15,083 nt of DNA, taken from an uncultured Clostridia bacterium (GTDB taxonomy: Bacteria > Bacillota > Clostridia > Christensenellales > Borkfalkiaceae). Below are positions 8,182-14,830 of this stretch, in pieces. Under the pieces are notes generated by a model. It worked only from the letters and a program-made list of their open reading frames with translations, was not told the DNA's origin and made no database searches. A program made the position numbers and the translations under genes. The number at the start of each line of letters is the position of its first letter. Position 1 is the stretch's first letter. The stretch spans positions 1 through 15,083 of the forward strand of contig CANPZH010000021.1 in assembly GCA_947589335.1 (NCBI GenBank). Direction: 5' to 3'.

Positions 8182-9427
8182 CCGTCTGTTCCGGCGTCCC
8201 CGCTTCCCCCTCGGGAAGCGGGGACGCTTTTTTTACGCCGATCTTGCCGCGGACGCAGGCATAGCGGTCCCGGCGGAGACGGGTGCGGGAGAGAAGGGTC
8301 TCCCCGTCGTAGACGAGCAGATAGCTCTCGGAGACGATCCCGTCCTTTGCGGCGCGGAGGGTGCCCTCCTCCCCGCTCCCGACCTCCTCCGGTGGGGGAG
8401 GCGCGATGCGGGCGAGCACGACGCTCTCCGTGACATACCTCCTGCCGTCCGGCATGCCGTAGAAGGAAAAGGCGACGCCGTCTTCGTCCGTCTCCGCGAG
8501 AATGTATACAGAAAAGGCATATGGGTTGCAAAATCTGAGATCGCTCGCCGAGGAGACCATCGCGTCGAGGGAGGGCGGAACATACCCGACGGAGAGGGAG
8601 TGCGCCCGCGCCTCCGTGACGGTCATGCCCGCCTCCAGCGCCGCGAGATAGAGCGTCGTGCTCGCCTGGCAGACGCCCCCGCCCACGCCGGGGACGAATT
8701 CTCCGCCCGAGATGACCGCCGCGACCTCGAACCCGTTCTCCTCGGTGCGCGCGCCCACCCGCCCGTTGAAGGAGAATTCCTCCCCGGGCCTCAGCTCCGT
8801 GCCCGAGATGCGGGCGGCGGCGAGGGCGATGTTGTGCCTGCGGGGAAGGTTCGAGCCGTCGAAACGGGTGCGGCGGGAGGAGAGCGGGCGGGTCCGCTCT
8901 TTCAGCGTCTCCACCGTCACCTCGGGGCGATAGGAAAACACATGGAGCTCCGCCTCGCTCTCCCCGCATGCGAGCGCGCGCGTCACATCCTCCAAAAGGG
9001 CGTGATAGTCGCAGGCGGCGCCATCCGCCCCCGGGAGATAGCGGAATCCCTCCGCCGAGAAGCGCAGCTCCGCATTCCGCGCGGGCACGGCGTTCCGCTC
9101 GCAGAGGGCAAGGAGAACACCCTCGGCGTCCGCCCAGTTCCTCGAGCGGGTCAAGGAGAGCGACTCTCCCCGCTTCGCCCTCCGGACGAGCGCGGCGGCG
9201 TCGTCCTTTTCCGTGAGTTCGTCCGCGGGCACGACGAGATCCCCGTTCGGCGCATGGACGACGAAGGGCGGATGCGGAAGAGTGGAACGGATCTCCTCCT
9301 CCGCCTGCGCATAGGGAAGTCCGCCGACTTTGACGCCTTCGACCGTCACGCCGCGCGCGACTCTCCCCCACCCGCCCCAGCAAAACGCGGGCGCCAACAG
9401 ACATGCCAGTACGGAAACCGGGCTCAT
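8141..9427 (-). CDS. Secreted or membrane-anchored VanW family protein
   Basis: About 428 residues. The hydrophobic N-terminus SVLACLLAPAFCWGGWG suggests a signal peptide. A YoaR-like N-terminal region (about 27-165) precedes the VanW domain (about 200-312), recognised by GEEFSFNGRVGARTEENGFE, ISGGEFVPGVGGGVCQASTT, HSLSVGYVPPSLDAMVS and DLRFCNPYAFSVYI. VanW proteins are linked to the cell envelope and sometimes to vancomycin-resistance clusters, but the biochemical role is not established and no other resistance gene is present here. The start at 9427 is preferred because AGGAGG lies 5 nt upstream; a longer frame starting at 9484 adds 19 residues with a weaker site and a more basic N-terminus. 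The last 14 codons lie antisense to the gene ending at 8181. Confidence 0.9.
   Translation of the reverse strand: MSPVSVLACLLAPAFCWGGWGRVARGVTVEGVKVGGLPYAQAEEEIRSTLPHPPFVVHAPNGDLVVPADELTEKDDAAALVRRAKRGESLSLTRSRNWADAEGVLLALCERNAVPARNAELRFSAEGFRYLPGADGAACDYHALLEDVTRALACGESEAELHVFSYRPEVTVETLKERTRPLSSRRTRFDGSNLPRRHNIALAAARISGTELRPGEEFSFNGRVGARTEENGFEVAAVISGGEFVPGVGGGVCQASTTLYLAALEAGMTVTEARAHSLSVGYVPPSLDAMVSSASDLRFCNPYAFSVYILAETDEDGVAFSFYGMPDGRRYVTESVVLARIAPPPPEEVGSGEEGTLRAAKDGIVSESYLLVYDGETLLSRTRLRRDRYACVRGKIGVKKASPLPEGEAGTPEQTVTPGSRGRLPRAY
8194..8234 (+). terminator. Very strong intrinsic terminator
   Basis: A perfect 15-bp GC-rich stem (8194-8208 with 8213-8227), loop CCTC, then seven T residues (8228-8234), 12 bp after the stop at 8181. 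It lies wholly inside the minus-strand VanW coding sequence, where it encodes part of the tail KKASPLPEGEAGTP. On the minus strand the stem is not followed by a T-run, so it should terminate only plus-strand transcripts. Confidence 0.95.
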
Positions 9428-9568
9428 TTCTCCCTCCTTCCGTGACAGTATGCGCATTCCCGCCCGCGATATCCTTTCAAACATTTTCCGCCCGTACCAA
9501 AGCGCCGGGCGGAAGGACGTATTTATAGAAACAACACCCCCACGTCATTCCGACGACCGTCCTCTTCC

Positions 9569-9639
9569 ACGTCATTCCGACGACCGTAGGGAGGAGGAAT
9601 CTGAGGACGAGATTCCTCAGCGTTGCCTCGGAATGACGT
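9569..9639. repeat. GTCATTCC-type palindromic repeat unit
   Basis: A 71-bp unit bounded by ACGTCATTCCGA and TCGGAATGACGT, with an inner inverted repeat GAGGAATCT (9594-9602) / AGATTCCTC (9610-9618). The first 19 bp are duplicated directly at 9542-9560. It resembles REP- or MITE-like dispersed elements; no transposase is nearby. Confidence 0.8.
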
Positions 9640-9750
9640 TTGGTGCTATACTTCGACTTCGCTACGCTCCGCTACTTCGCGCCGTTGGCGCTCGTGCCGC
9701 GCTTAGAGAATCAGAACTTCGCGCGGGGCAGTATGACGTATTTAGAAACA

Positions 9751-9867
9751 ACACCCCCTCAGTCTCGGCTATGCCTCGCCAGCTCCCCCTCGAGGGGGCG
9801 CCAAGAGAAGTTTTCTTGCTGTCCCCCTGAGGGGAAAGTGGCGAACGTAGTGAGCCGAAAGGGGTGT
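9751..9867. repeat. Imperfect 117-bp dyad of CCCCCTC-type repeats
   Basis: The segment begins ACACCCC and ends GGGGTGT. It contains the perfect palindrome CCCCCTCGAGGGGG (9785-9798) and a TCCCC/GGGGA hairpin (9822-9835), arranged about a central AAGTTTTCTT. Two related GC-rich repeats therefore face each other and could fold into one long structure. Confidence 0.65.
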
Positions 9868-9920
9868 CCTTTGCTTCCTCAAAATTACTGCGCGTTGGAA
9901 AACCACGCTTTTCCATAAGC

Positions 9921-10057
9921 GCACACAATTTGCCGCATACCTGCGGCTTGTTGTCCGATGAAACGCATGAGAGGACCACGCGGGTTAAGGCGAAAGAGGA
10001 CGTTTCTTCACGGCGTTTCTTTTCGACCGACACCCCCTCACCGCCTATGGCGGAGCT
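9921..10057. repeat. Inverted-repeat arm, left (partner 14525-14662)
   Basis: Reading this strand and the reverse complement of 14525-14662 gives near-matching text, including CTTGTTG(T/C)CCGATGAAACG, ATGAGAGGA, GTTAAGGCG, TTTCTTTTCGACCGACACC and CCCCTCACCGCCTATGGCGG. The arms are about 137 and 138 bp. Confidence 0.85.
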
Positions 10058-10117
10058 TCTCGGGCGGGTAGAATCCCGTCCTCGGTCACCGTTCGCGCTG
10101 AGAATGCGCTCACTCAC

Positions 10118-10170
10118 CATAAGCCGCCGCCGACAGCCCACTGGGCTGATCGGCAGAATGGCGACTTATG
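10118..10170. repeat. Extended hairpin within an insert specific to the left copy
   Basis: CATAAG (10118-10123) pairs with CTTATG (10165-10170). Inside this, CGCC/GGCG, GCCGA/TCGGC and AGCCCA/TGGGCT continue the stem with small mismatches, giving a long interrupted hairpin of 53 bases. The right copy lacks it and reads straight from the GGCGGAGCT end into the CCCTTAAGGG hairpin. Confidence 0.7.
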
Positions 10171-10229
10171 ACCCTCAAGGGGGCGCCAAGGGGGTGGAGG
10201 GAGCAAAGAAGCGCCGTGAATTTATCTGA

Positions 10230-11051
10230 TCAAAGCAGCCGTTCGAGCAATCTCCCGTCCGGTTCGAACGGGGGCTGTCCGATGAAATGCGTCCCGTCCG
10301 TCTCGTGGAAGTCCGAGCCTCCCGTCACATACAGCCCCCTCTCCCGCGCGAGGGCGAGGAAGCGCGCCGTCTCCTCGGCGCTGTGCCCGGTGTAGTAGCA
10401 CTCGATCCCGTCGAGCCCGTGAGCGATCAGCCTGCCGATGAGGGCGTTCTGCGCCCCGAGGGGAAGGCGGATGCGCGCAGGATGGGCGAGCACGGCGATC
10501 CCGCCCGAGGCATGGATGACGTCGATCGCCTCCTCGGGCGAGGGACGGCAGAGCCCCGAATAGGCGGGCTTCCCGATGGCGAATGCCTCGCGGTAGAGCT
10601 CACCTCCCTCTCTGCCGAGCCGCTTGGCGTATGCCGCGACGACGTTCATCGTGTGCAGAGGGGTCTCCTTCTTGCGGTGTTCGCGCTCGGCGTCTTCCAC
10701 GGTCAGTGCGAGGCGGAAGTGCGCGTTCGCCTTGCGGATCATGTCCTTCGCACGGACGACTGCGCCGCGCTTGCGCTCCTCGAGAAAGGCGTGATAGGCG
10801 TCCCCGGCGCGGCAGCCGTAGCCGAGAACGTGGACCTTGCAGTCCCGTTCATATGCGGAGACCTCCCAACCGGAAATATAGGCGAGCCCGAGAAGTTTCG
10901 CCGCCCGCTCCTTCTCTTCGAGACCGCCGAGATTGTCGTGATCGGTGATCGACAGAAGGGCGACCCCCGCGTGCCTCGCGCGGATCGCAAGCTCGTTGGG
11001 CGGCAGTGCGCCGTCCGACCAGAAGGAATGAATATGCAGATCTGCCCTCAT
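10230..11051 (-). CDS. PHP-domain metal-dependent phosphoesterase (YciV/RNase AM-like), paralogue 1
   Basis: 273-residue PHP-superfamily protein. Metal ligands are visible in family order: H6 and H8 (DLHIHS), D13 (SDG), TDHD with D37/H38/D39, E63 (GWE), H74 (VHVLGYG), H190 (AHPAR), and D247 and H249 (GGSDFH). The family includes 3',5'-nucleoside bisphosphate phosphatases and RNase AM, which trims 5' ends of RNA and degrades oligonucleotides; the substrate here is not known. It follows its paralogue by 37 bp with a GGAGGT site, and so is probably the third gene of recF-PHP-PHP. The stop is followed directly by the repeat region. All ligands are intact, so both paralogues are probably active. 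Confidence 0.92.
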   Translation of the reverse strand: MRADLHIHSFWSDGALPPNELAIRARHAGVALLSITDHDNLGGLEEKERAAKLLGLAYISGWEVSAYERDCKVHVLGYGCRAGDAYHAFLEERKRGAVVRAKDMIRKANAHFRLALTVEDAEREHRKKETPLHTMNVVAAYAKRLGREGGELYREAFAIGKPAYSGLCRPSPEEAIDVIHASGGIAVLAHPARIRLPLGAQNALIGRLIAHGLDGIECYYTGHSAEETARFLALARERGLYVTGGSDFHETDGTHFIGQPPFEPDGRLLERLL

Positions 11052-11058
11052 AAAAATA

Positions 11059-11078
11059 CCTCCGCGGGATCTCCCGCG
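11059..11078 (-). promoter_or_regulatory. Hairpin abutting the ribosome site of PHP paralogue 1
   Basis: In the 37-bp gap between the PHP genes the mRNA has CGCGGGA / TCCCGCG (11063-11078, loop of 2). Its 3' arm touches the GGAGGT ribosome site (11059-11064). A U-run then precedes the ATG. It may modulate translation of the distal gene. Confidence 0.4.
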
Positions 11079-11088
11079 CTTTGCGGCC

Positions 11089-11925
11089 TCAAACGCCGTT
11101 TATGCCCGGGAAGACGCGGGCGAGGAAGTTCTCGTCCGCCTCATAGACGGGCTGACCGATGACATGTTTGCCGTCTTCGGAATGGAAGTCCGAGCCCCCC
11201 GTCACGTAGAGCCCTCGCTCGTGCGCATAGGAGAGGTAGTATTCGGTCTCCTCGGGGGTGTGGGTGGGATACAGACACTCCAACCCGTCGAGCCCGTGAT
11301 CGGTGAGCCGCTCCATCAGAATGTGCTTGCGCTCCTCGGAGAGGCGGATCCTGCCCGGATGGGCGAGCACGGCGACCCCTCCGCAGGCGTGGATGATGTC
11401 GATCGCCTCCTCGGGAAGGGGCCTGTGCGGTTCGCAGTAGGCGGGTTTGCCCTTCGAGAAGAGTTCGCGGTTCAGGATGGCGGGATCGCAGCCGAGCTTC
11501 TTCGCGACGGCGCGCACGGCATAGATGGGGTGCATCACCGAATGATCGCGGACGCGTTCGGCGCGAACGTCGTTCGTCGTGACGGCGAGATGGAAGAGCA
11601 TGTTCGCCTTCTCGAGCATCTCCTTGGTACGGACATATGCTTCGAGGCGGCGCTTTTCGACGAAGTCCGCATATTCCTCCCCGCGCTTGCAGTTATAGCC
11701 GAGGATGTGCACCTTTGCGCCGTCGTAAGTGGAGATCTCCCATCCGCGCAGATAGGCGATCCCGTACGCCTCCGCGGAGAGCCGCTTGTCCGCCTGCCCG
11801 TCGAGAGTATCGTGATCGGTGATCGAAAAGAGCCCGAGCCCCGTCTCGCTCGCGATGCGCGCGAGCTCCAGGGGCGGGAGCAGCCCATCCGAGTAGATGG
11901 AATGCATATGTAAATCTGCCCTCAT
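11089..11925 (-). CDS. PHP-domain metal-dependent phosphoesterase (YciV/RNase AM-like), paralogue 2
   Basis: 278-residue PHP protein, clearly homologous along its whole length to the next gene (shared MRADLHxHS, SITDHD, GWE, GKPAY, PEEAID(I/V)IHA, AVLAHP, HGLDGxEC, ERGLYVTGGSDFH and GQP). Metal ligands are H6, H8, D13, D37/H38/D39, E63, H73, the His of AHPGR, and the Asp and His of GGSDFH. The start overlaps the recF stop as ATGA, which implies translational coupling. The probable activity is hydrolysis of nucleotide or oligonucleotide phosphoesters, a plausible clean-up partner for a recombination gene; this role is inferred from context only. The two copies differ mainly in the middle (residues 80-165) and the C-terminal tail. 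Confidence 0.93.
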   Translation of the reverse strand: MRADLHMHSIYSDGLLPPLELARIASETGLGLFSITDHDTLDGQADKRLSAEAYGIAYLRGWEISTYDGAKVHILGYNCKRGEEYADFVEKRRLEAYVRTKEMLEKANMLFHLAVTTNDVRAERVRDHSVMHPIYAVRAVAKKLGCDPAILNRELFSKGKPAYCEPHRPLPEEAIDIIHACGGVAVLAHPGRIRLSEERKHILMERLTDHGLDGLECLYPTHTPEETEYYLSYAHERGLYVTGGSDFHSEDGKHVIGQPVYEADENFLARVFPGINGV

Positions 11926-13007
11926 GGGACGATCTTGCCTCCTTCGATCCTGATTTTATTCGTCTCTTTGCCGTAGAGCACCCGCTCGGCGTGCGTACAG
12001 GTCAGAATGCACTGCACGCCCGAAGTGCGCGCGAGCAGTTTCTTCCGCCGCGGAAGATCGAGCTCGCTCATGACGTCGTCGAGAATGAGGATGGGCGGCT
12101 CTCCCGAGAGTTCCCGGAAGATCTCGAGCTCGGCGAGTTTGACGGCGAGCGCCGCCGTCCTCGTCTGTCCCTGCGAGGCAAACCCGCGCGCGTCCACGCC
12201 GCCGATCGAGATCTTCATGTCGTCGCGGTGGGGACCGACCGTCGTAAACCCGAGGCGCACGTCCCGTTCATATGCCGCGGAGAGTTCCCTCTTCAGTTTT
12301 TCGGCGATCTCGCCCTCGCCGTCCGGATAGTCGGCGTCGAACCCGAGCGCGAGCGTCTCAACTCCGTCCGTGAGAAAGGCATGCGCCTCGGCGGCAAGCG
12401 GGGAGAGTCTGCGCAGATATTCCTTTCTGTGCCGTATGAGCACGGCGGCATATGCGGCAAGCTGTTCGTCCCAGACGGGCAGCGTCTCGAAAACGAGCCC
12501 CAAGTCCCGTTCTTTGAGCAGATTGTTCCTCTGTTCGAGGATCCTTTGATAGCGCAGGAGCGCGGCCGCATACGTCCTCGACGTCTGCGAGACGGAGAGG
12601 TTGAGAAACCGCCTGCGCTCGTCGGGGCCGTCCTGCACGATCCTGAGCTCCCCGGGCGAAAAAAAGACGCTCCGCATATTCCCGAGGAAATCGACGGAGC
12701 GGGCGACTTTGCTCCCGTTGACGCGCAGTTCCCGCCCGTTTTCGCGGATCTCCGCCTCCAGAGAGACGGCGCCGAACCGCCCTTCCGCTTCGGCGCGGAG
12801 GGAGGCGCAGCTCTCTCCGTGGCGGATGAGCTGGCGGTCATGGCGGATACGGAGGGACGCGCCCGTGCACAGATAGAATACCGCCTCGGCGCAGTTCGTC
12901 TTCCCCTGCGCGTTCTTCCCGACCAGTACATTCAGCCCGTCCGAAAAGACGAACGTCTCGTCTTCGTAATTTCTGAAATTGTGCAGGCTCAATTTTTTGA
13001 TTTTCAC
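11922..13007 (-). CDS. recF: DNA replication/repair protein RecF
   Basis: SMC-like ATPase that, with RecO and RecR, loads RecA at single-strand gaps. 361 residues, the usual length. It has KIKKLSLHNFRNY at the N-terminus, Walker A GKNAQGKT (30-37), the FSPGEL segment (116-121), DGPDERRRFLN (126-136), a central coiled-coil arm, the signature ASQGQTR (277-283) and Walker B PILILDD (305-311). The start is GTG with only a weak GGA site, unlike the strong sites of its neighbours. recF is divergent from dnaA rather than downstream of dnaN, which departs from the classical bacterial order. It heads a probable operon with the two PHP genes through a 4-bp overlap. Confidence 0.96.
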   Translation of the reverse strand: MKIKKLSLHNFRNYEDETFVFSDGLNVLVGKNAQGKTNCAEAVFYLCTGASLRIRHDRQLIRHGESCASLRAEAEGRFGAVSLEAEIRENGRELRVNGSKVARSVDFLGNMRSVFFSPGELRIVQDGPDERRRFLNLSVSQTSRTYAAALLRYQRILEQRNNLLKERDLGLVFETLPVWDEQLAAYAAVLIRHRKEYLRRLSPLAAEAHAFLTDGVETLALGFDADYPDGEGEIAEKLKRELSAAYERDVRLGFTTVGPHRDDMKISIGGVDARGFASQGQTRTAALAVKLAELEIFRELSGEPPILILDDVMSELDLPRRKKLLARTSGVQCILTCTHAERVLYGKETNKIRIEGGKIVP

Positions 13008-13051
13008 CGATTTTTTCCGAAAAAATACTTTCTTTTTGCGGGGTTTTGTAC

Positions 13052-13057
13052 TATAAT
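13052..13057 (+). promoter_or_regulatory. -10 box of the probable dnaA promoter
   Basis: A perfect TATAAT, 62 bp before the dnaA ATG, predicts a start near 13064. The -35 region (about 13029-13034, TTTCTT) is poor, so the promoter may be weak or need an activator. It mirrors the recF -10 box around the palindrome 13064-13073. Confidence 0.55.
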
Positions 13058-13063
13058 CAAAAG

Positions 13064-13073
13064 GCGGTACCGC
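13064..13073. promoter_or_regulatory. Palindrome between facing dnaA and recF -10 boxes (candidate operator)
   Basis: GCGGTACCGC is a perfect 10-bp palindrome. Its centre (13068.5) almost coincides with the midpoint of the facing CTATAAT (13051-13057) and ATTATAG (13081-13087) boxes. It covers or touches both predicted transcription starts. No known operator is recognised. Confidence 0.5.
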
Positions 13074-13080
13074 TACAGAT

Positions 13081-13110
13081 ATTATAGCAAATTTCCGTAT
13101 CCGATGTCAA
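13081..13110 (-). promoter_or_regulatory. Sigma-A promoter of recF, -35 overlapping the dnaA ribosome site
   Basis: On the minus strand a perfect TTGACA (13105-13110) and a perfect TATAAT (13081-13086) are 18 bp apart. The -35 box shares bases with the dnaA AAGGAG site (13109-13114). The predicted start is near 13074, giving a recF leader of about 67 nt. Confidence 0.75.
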
Positions 13111-13119
13111 GGAGAAAGT

Positions 13120-14469
13120 ATGCCGGACAACACGCAACTCGAATTTTTATGGAGCAAAATCAAGGAACGGGCGGAAAAGCTCATCAACCCCGTCTCCTTC
13201 GACGCGTATGTCGCCGATCTCGAGCCGGTGGATGTCGTCAACAAGAAGCTCGTTCTGAAGGCGCTGACGGAGGTCTCCGCCAAGACGGTCACGCGGCATC
13301 ATATGGAATATCTCCGCGAGGCGGCGGTGAGCGCCGAGGTCGGACTCGTCGGCGTCATCATCGTCGTGGACGGCAGCGATACCTACACGCTCAACGAACA
13401 GCCCGACGCGCTGGAGGAGACCAACGTCGCGCTCGACAAGCGCTATACCTTCGACTCCTACGTCGTGGGGCCGCAGAACAAGTTCGTGTTCGCGGCGGCA
13501 AAGTCGGTCGCGGAGGCTCCCGGCGAGAATTTCAATCCCCTCTACATCTACGGCGGGACGGGGCTCGGCAAGACCCATCTCATGCAGGCGATCGCAAACG
13601 AGATCGCCAAGAAAAAGCCCTCGCTCAAAGTGATCTATACCACGAGCGAAAAGTTCCTCAACGAATATGTCGACAGCATGTATGCCAAGAAATCGGCGGG
13701 GACGGACAACGAATTCCGCTTCCGCAACCGCTACCGCAACGTGGACGTGCTGCTGATCGACGACATCCAGTTCTGGGCGGGGAAGTACGGCGTACAGGAG
13801 GCGTTTTTCCACACCTTCAACGAACTCTCCTCCCAGCATAAACAGATCGTCATCTCCTCCGACTGTCCCGCAAAGGAGCTCACGACCCTCGAAGAGCGTC
13901 TGCGCACCCGCTTCGAAGGAGGCCTGATCGCGGACGTCCAGCCCCCGGATATCGAGACGAAGATCGCGATCCTGAAGCGCAAGGCGCTGGAGAAAAAGTG
14001 CATCGTCCCCGACGACGTGCTCGAGTTCCTCATCAGAGGGTCCGACAACAATGTGCGCACGCTCGAGGGGAGGCTCAACACGGTCATCTTCGCGAGCAAA
14101 CTGCACGAGGAACCCATTTCCCTCAAACTCGCCGCGACCGCCCTCTCCGAGAGCATCGGCAGTGCGGAGGAACAGGAGGACGTGACCCCCGAGGCGATCA
14201 TCCGCGCGACCTGCTCCTATTACGGGATCACCAAAGCGGAACTCGTCGGCAAGACCAAGCGGCAGGAAATCGTCCGCGCAAGACAGGTGTGCATCTACCT
14301 GCTCTGCGACATGCTTGCGCTCCCCCTCGTCTCCATCGGCAAGGAGATGGGCGGCAGAGATCATTCGACGATTATCTACGCCCGCGACAAAGTCGCCGAA
14401 CTGATGCGGGTGAACGACGCCGTCGCCAAGGGCGTGACCGACATCAAAAGCGCGGTTTTGAAACAGTGA
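13120..14469 (+). CDS. dnaA: Chromosomal replication initiator DnaA
   Basis: DnaA binds DnaA boxes at oriC and opens the origin. The 449-residue protein has domain I (about 1-85; LWSKIKERAEKLINPVSFDAY), a short linker, and an AAA+ domain III from about 108. The AAA+ domain shows Walker A GGTGLGKT (145-152), Walker B LLIDD (211-215), the HTFN segment (231-234) and the RLRTRF arginine-finger motif (260-265; R264). Domain IV (about 355-449) carries the DNA-binding signature GGRDHSTII (411-419). The start has AAGGAG 5 nt upstream. The family's RFEWGL is RFEGGL here. It stands alone: no dnaN follows within the window, and the stop is followed by the repeat region. No cluster of TTATCCACA-like boxes was seen beside it. 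Confidence 0.98.
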   Translation: MPDNTQLEFLWSKIKERAEKLINPVSFDAYVADLEPVDVVNKKLVLKALTEVSAKTVTRHHMEYLREAAVSAEVGLVGVIIVVDGSDTYTLNEQPDALEETNVALDKRYTFDSYVVGPQNKFVFAAAKSVAEAPGENFNPLYIYGGTGLGKTHLMQAIANEIAKKKPSLKVIYTTSEKFLNEYVDSMYAKKSAGTDNEFRFRNRYRNVDVLLIDDIQFWAGKYGVQEAFFHTFNELSSQHKQIVISSDCPAKELTTLEERLRTRFEGGLIADVQPPDIETKIAILKRKALEKKCIVPDDVLEFLIRGSDNNVRTLEGRLNTVIFASKLHEEPISLKLAATALSESIGSAEEQEDVTPEAIIRATCSYYGITKAELVGKTKRQEIVRARQVCIYLLCDMLALPLVSIGKEMGGRDHSTIIYARDKVAELMRVNDAVAKGVTDIKSAVLKQ

Positions 14470-14507
14470 AAAGATTTCGCAGATTTCTTTGCTCCCTCCC
14501 CCCCCTG

Positions 14508-14541
14508 GCTCCCCCTTAAGGGGGAGCTCCGCCATAGGCGG
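14508..14541. repeat. Twin hairpins downstream of dnaA
   Basis: GCTCCCCC (14508-14515) pairs with GGGGGAGC (14520-14527) across a TTAA loop, followed at once by CCGCC-ATA-GGCGG (14529-14541). They could stop dnaA transcripts or protect the 3' end, but no T-run follows, so a standard intrinsic terminator is not supported. Confidence 0.6.
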
Positions 14542-14662
14542 TGAGGGGGTGTCGGTCGAAAAGAAATCTGCGAGGAAACGTGCTTCCGCGCCTTAACTTG
14601 CAGATCCTCTCATTCGTTTCATCGGGCAACAAGCGCGAGGTATCGCGCAAATTGAGTGCGCT
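14525..14662. repeat. Inverted-repeat arm, right (partner 9921-10057)
   Basis: The reverse complement of the arm at 9921-10057, with scattered substitutions and a few short indels. It contains the GGTGTCGGTCGAAAAGAAA and CGTTTCATCGGGCAACAAG strings. Confidence 0.85.
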
Positions 14663-14830
14663 ACCGCAGAGGAACCCTGCTCCGCGCAGTGGATTTGGGA
14701 AGCAGAAGCATTCCTAATACGTCATTCTGCCCCGCCCTCCTTTTTACGTCATTCCGCCCCGCGCGCAGTTCTGATTCTCTAAGGGCGGCACGAGCGCCAA
14801 CGGCGCGAAGTAGCGGCGCGTAGTACTTAT

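Larger units (their letters stand above)
9428..10229. repeat. Non-coding composite repeat region, left copy
   Basis: This 800-bp stretch between the VanW and PHP genes holds no credible gene. From left to right it carries: GTCATTCC-bounded units (9542-9639); a segment 9661-9740 that also occurs, inverted, near 14745-14820; a CCCCCTC-type dyad (9751-9867); a unit at 9921-10057; an extra hairpin-rich insert (10059-10171); and a closing segment (10172-10210). Most of these recur in the same order and opposite orientation at 14485-14900. Open frames here encode strings such as RHSDDRREEES that are typical of spurious repeat translations. No clear consensus promoter for the VanW gene was found in it. 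Confidence 0.85.

Noticed and set aside
8141..9427. Vancomycin resistance locus, because of the VanW domain
   Set aside because: No vanA/B ligase, vanH, vanX or vanRS-like gene is present. VanW-domain proteins are common in Clostridia without any link to resistance.
9542..9639. CRISPR array suggested by repeated GTCATTCC blocks
   Set aside because: Repeats are unevenly spaced, partly inverted, diverged, and have no spacer-like unique segments of constant length; no cas genes are present.
9330..10229. Several open frames of 90-166 codons on both strands between the VanW and PHP genes
   Set aside because: They cross repeat and hairpin units, lack ribosome sites and recognisable domains, and the same DNA has a diverged inverted copy without a matching frame.
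13008..13119. oriC in the dnaA-recF gap
   Set aside because: The gap is AT-rich but no TTATCCACA-like DnaA box was found on either strand by eye, and the features are better explained as promoters.
13147..14535. 462-codon minus-strand frame opposite dnaA
   Set aside because: DnaA on the plus strand is unmistakable, and the antisense frame has no domain and no ribosome site.
14508..14541. Standard intrinsic terminator after dnaA
   Set aside because: The hairpins are strong but no T-run follows either one on the plus strand, and the same sequence is part of a dispersed repeat.
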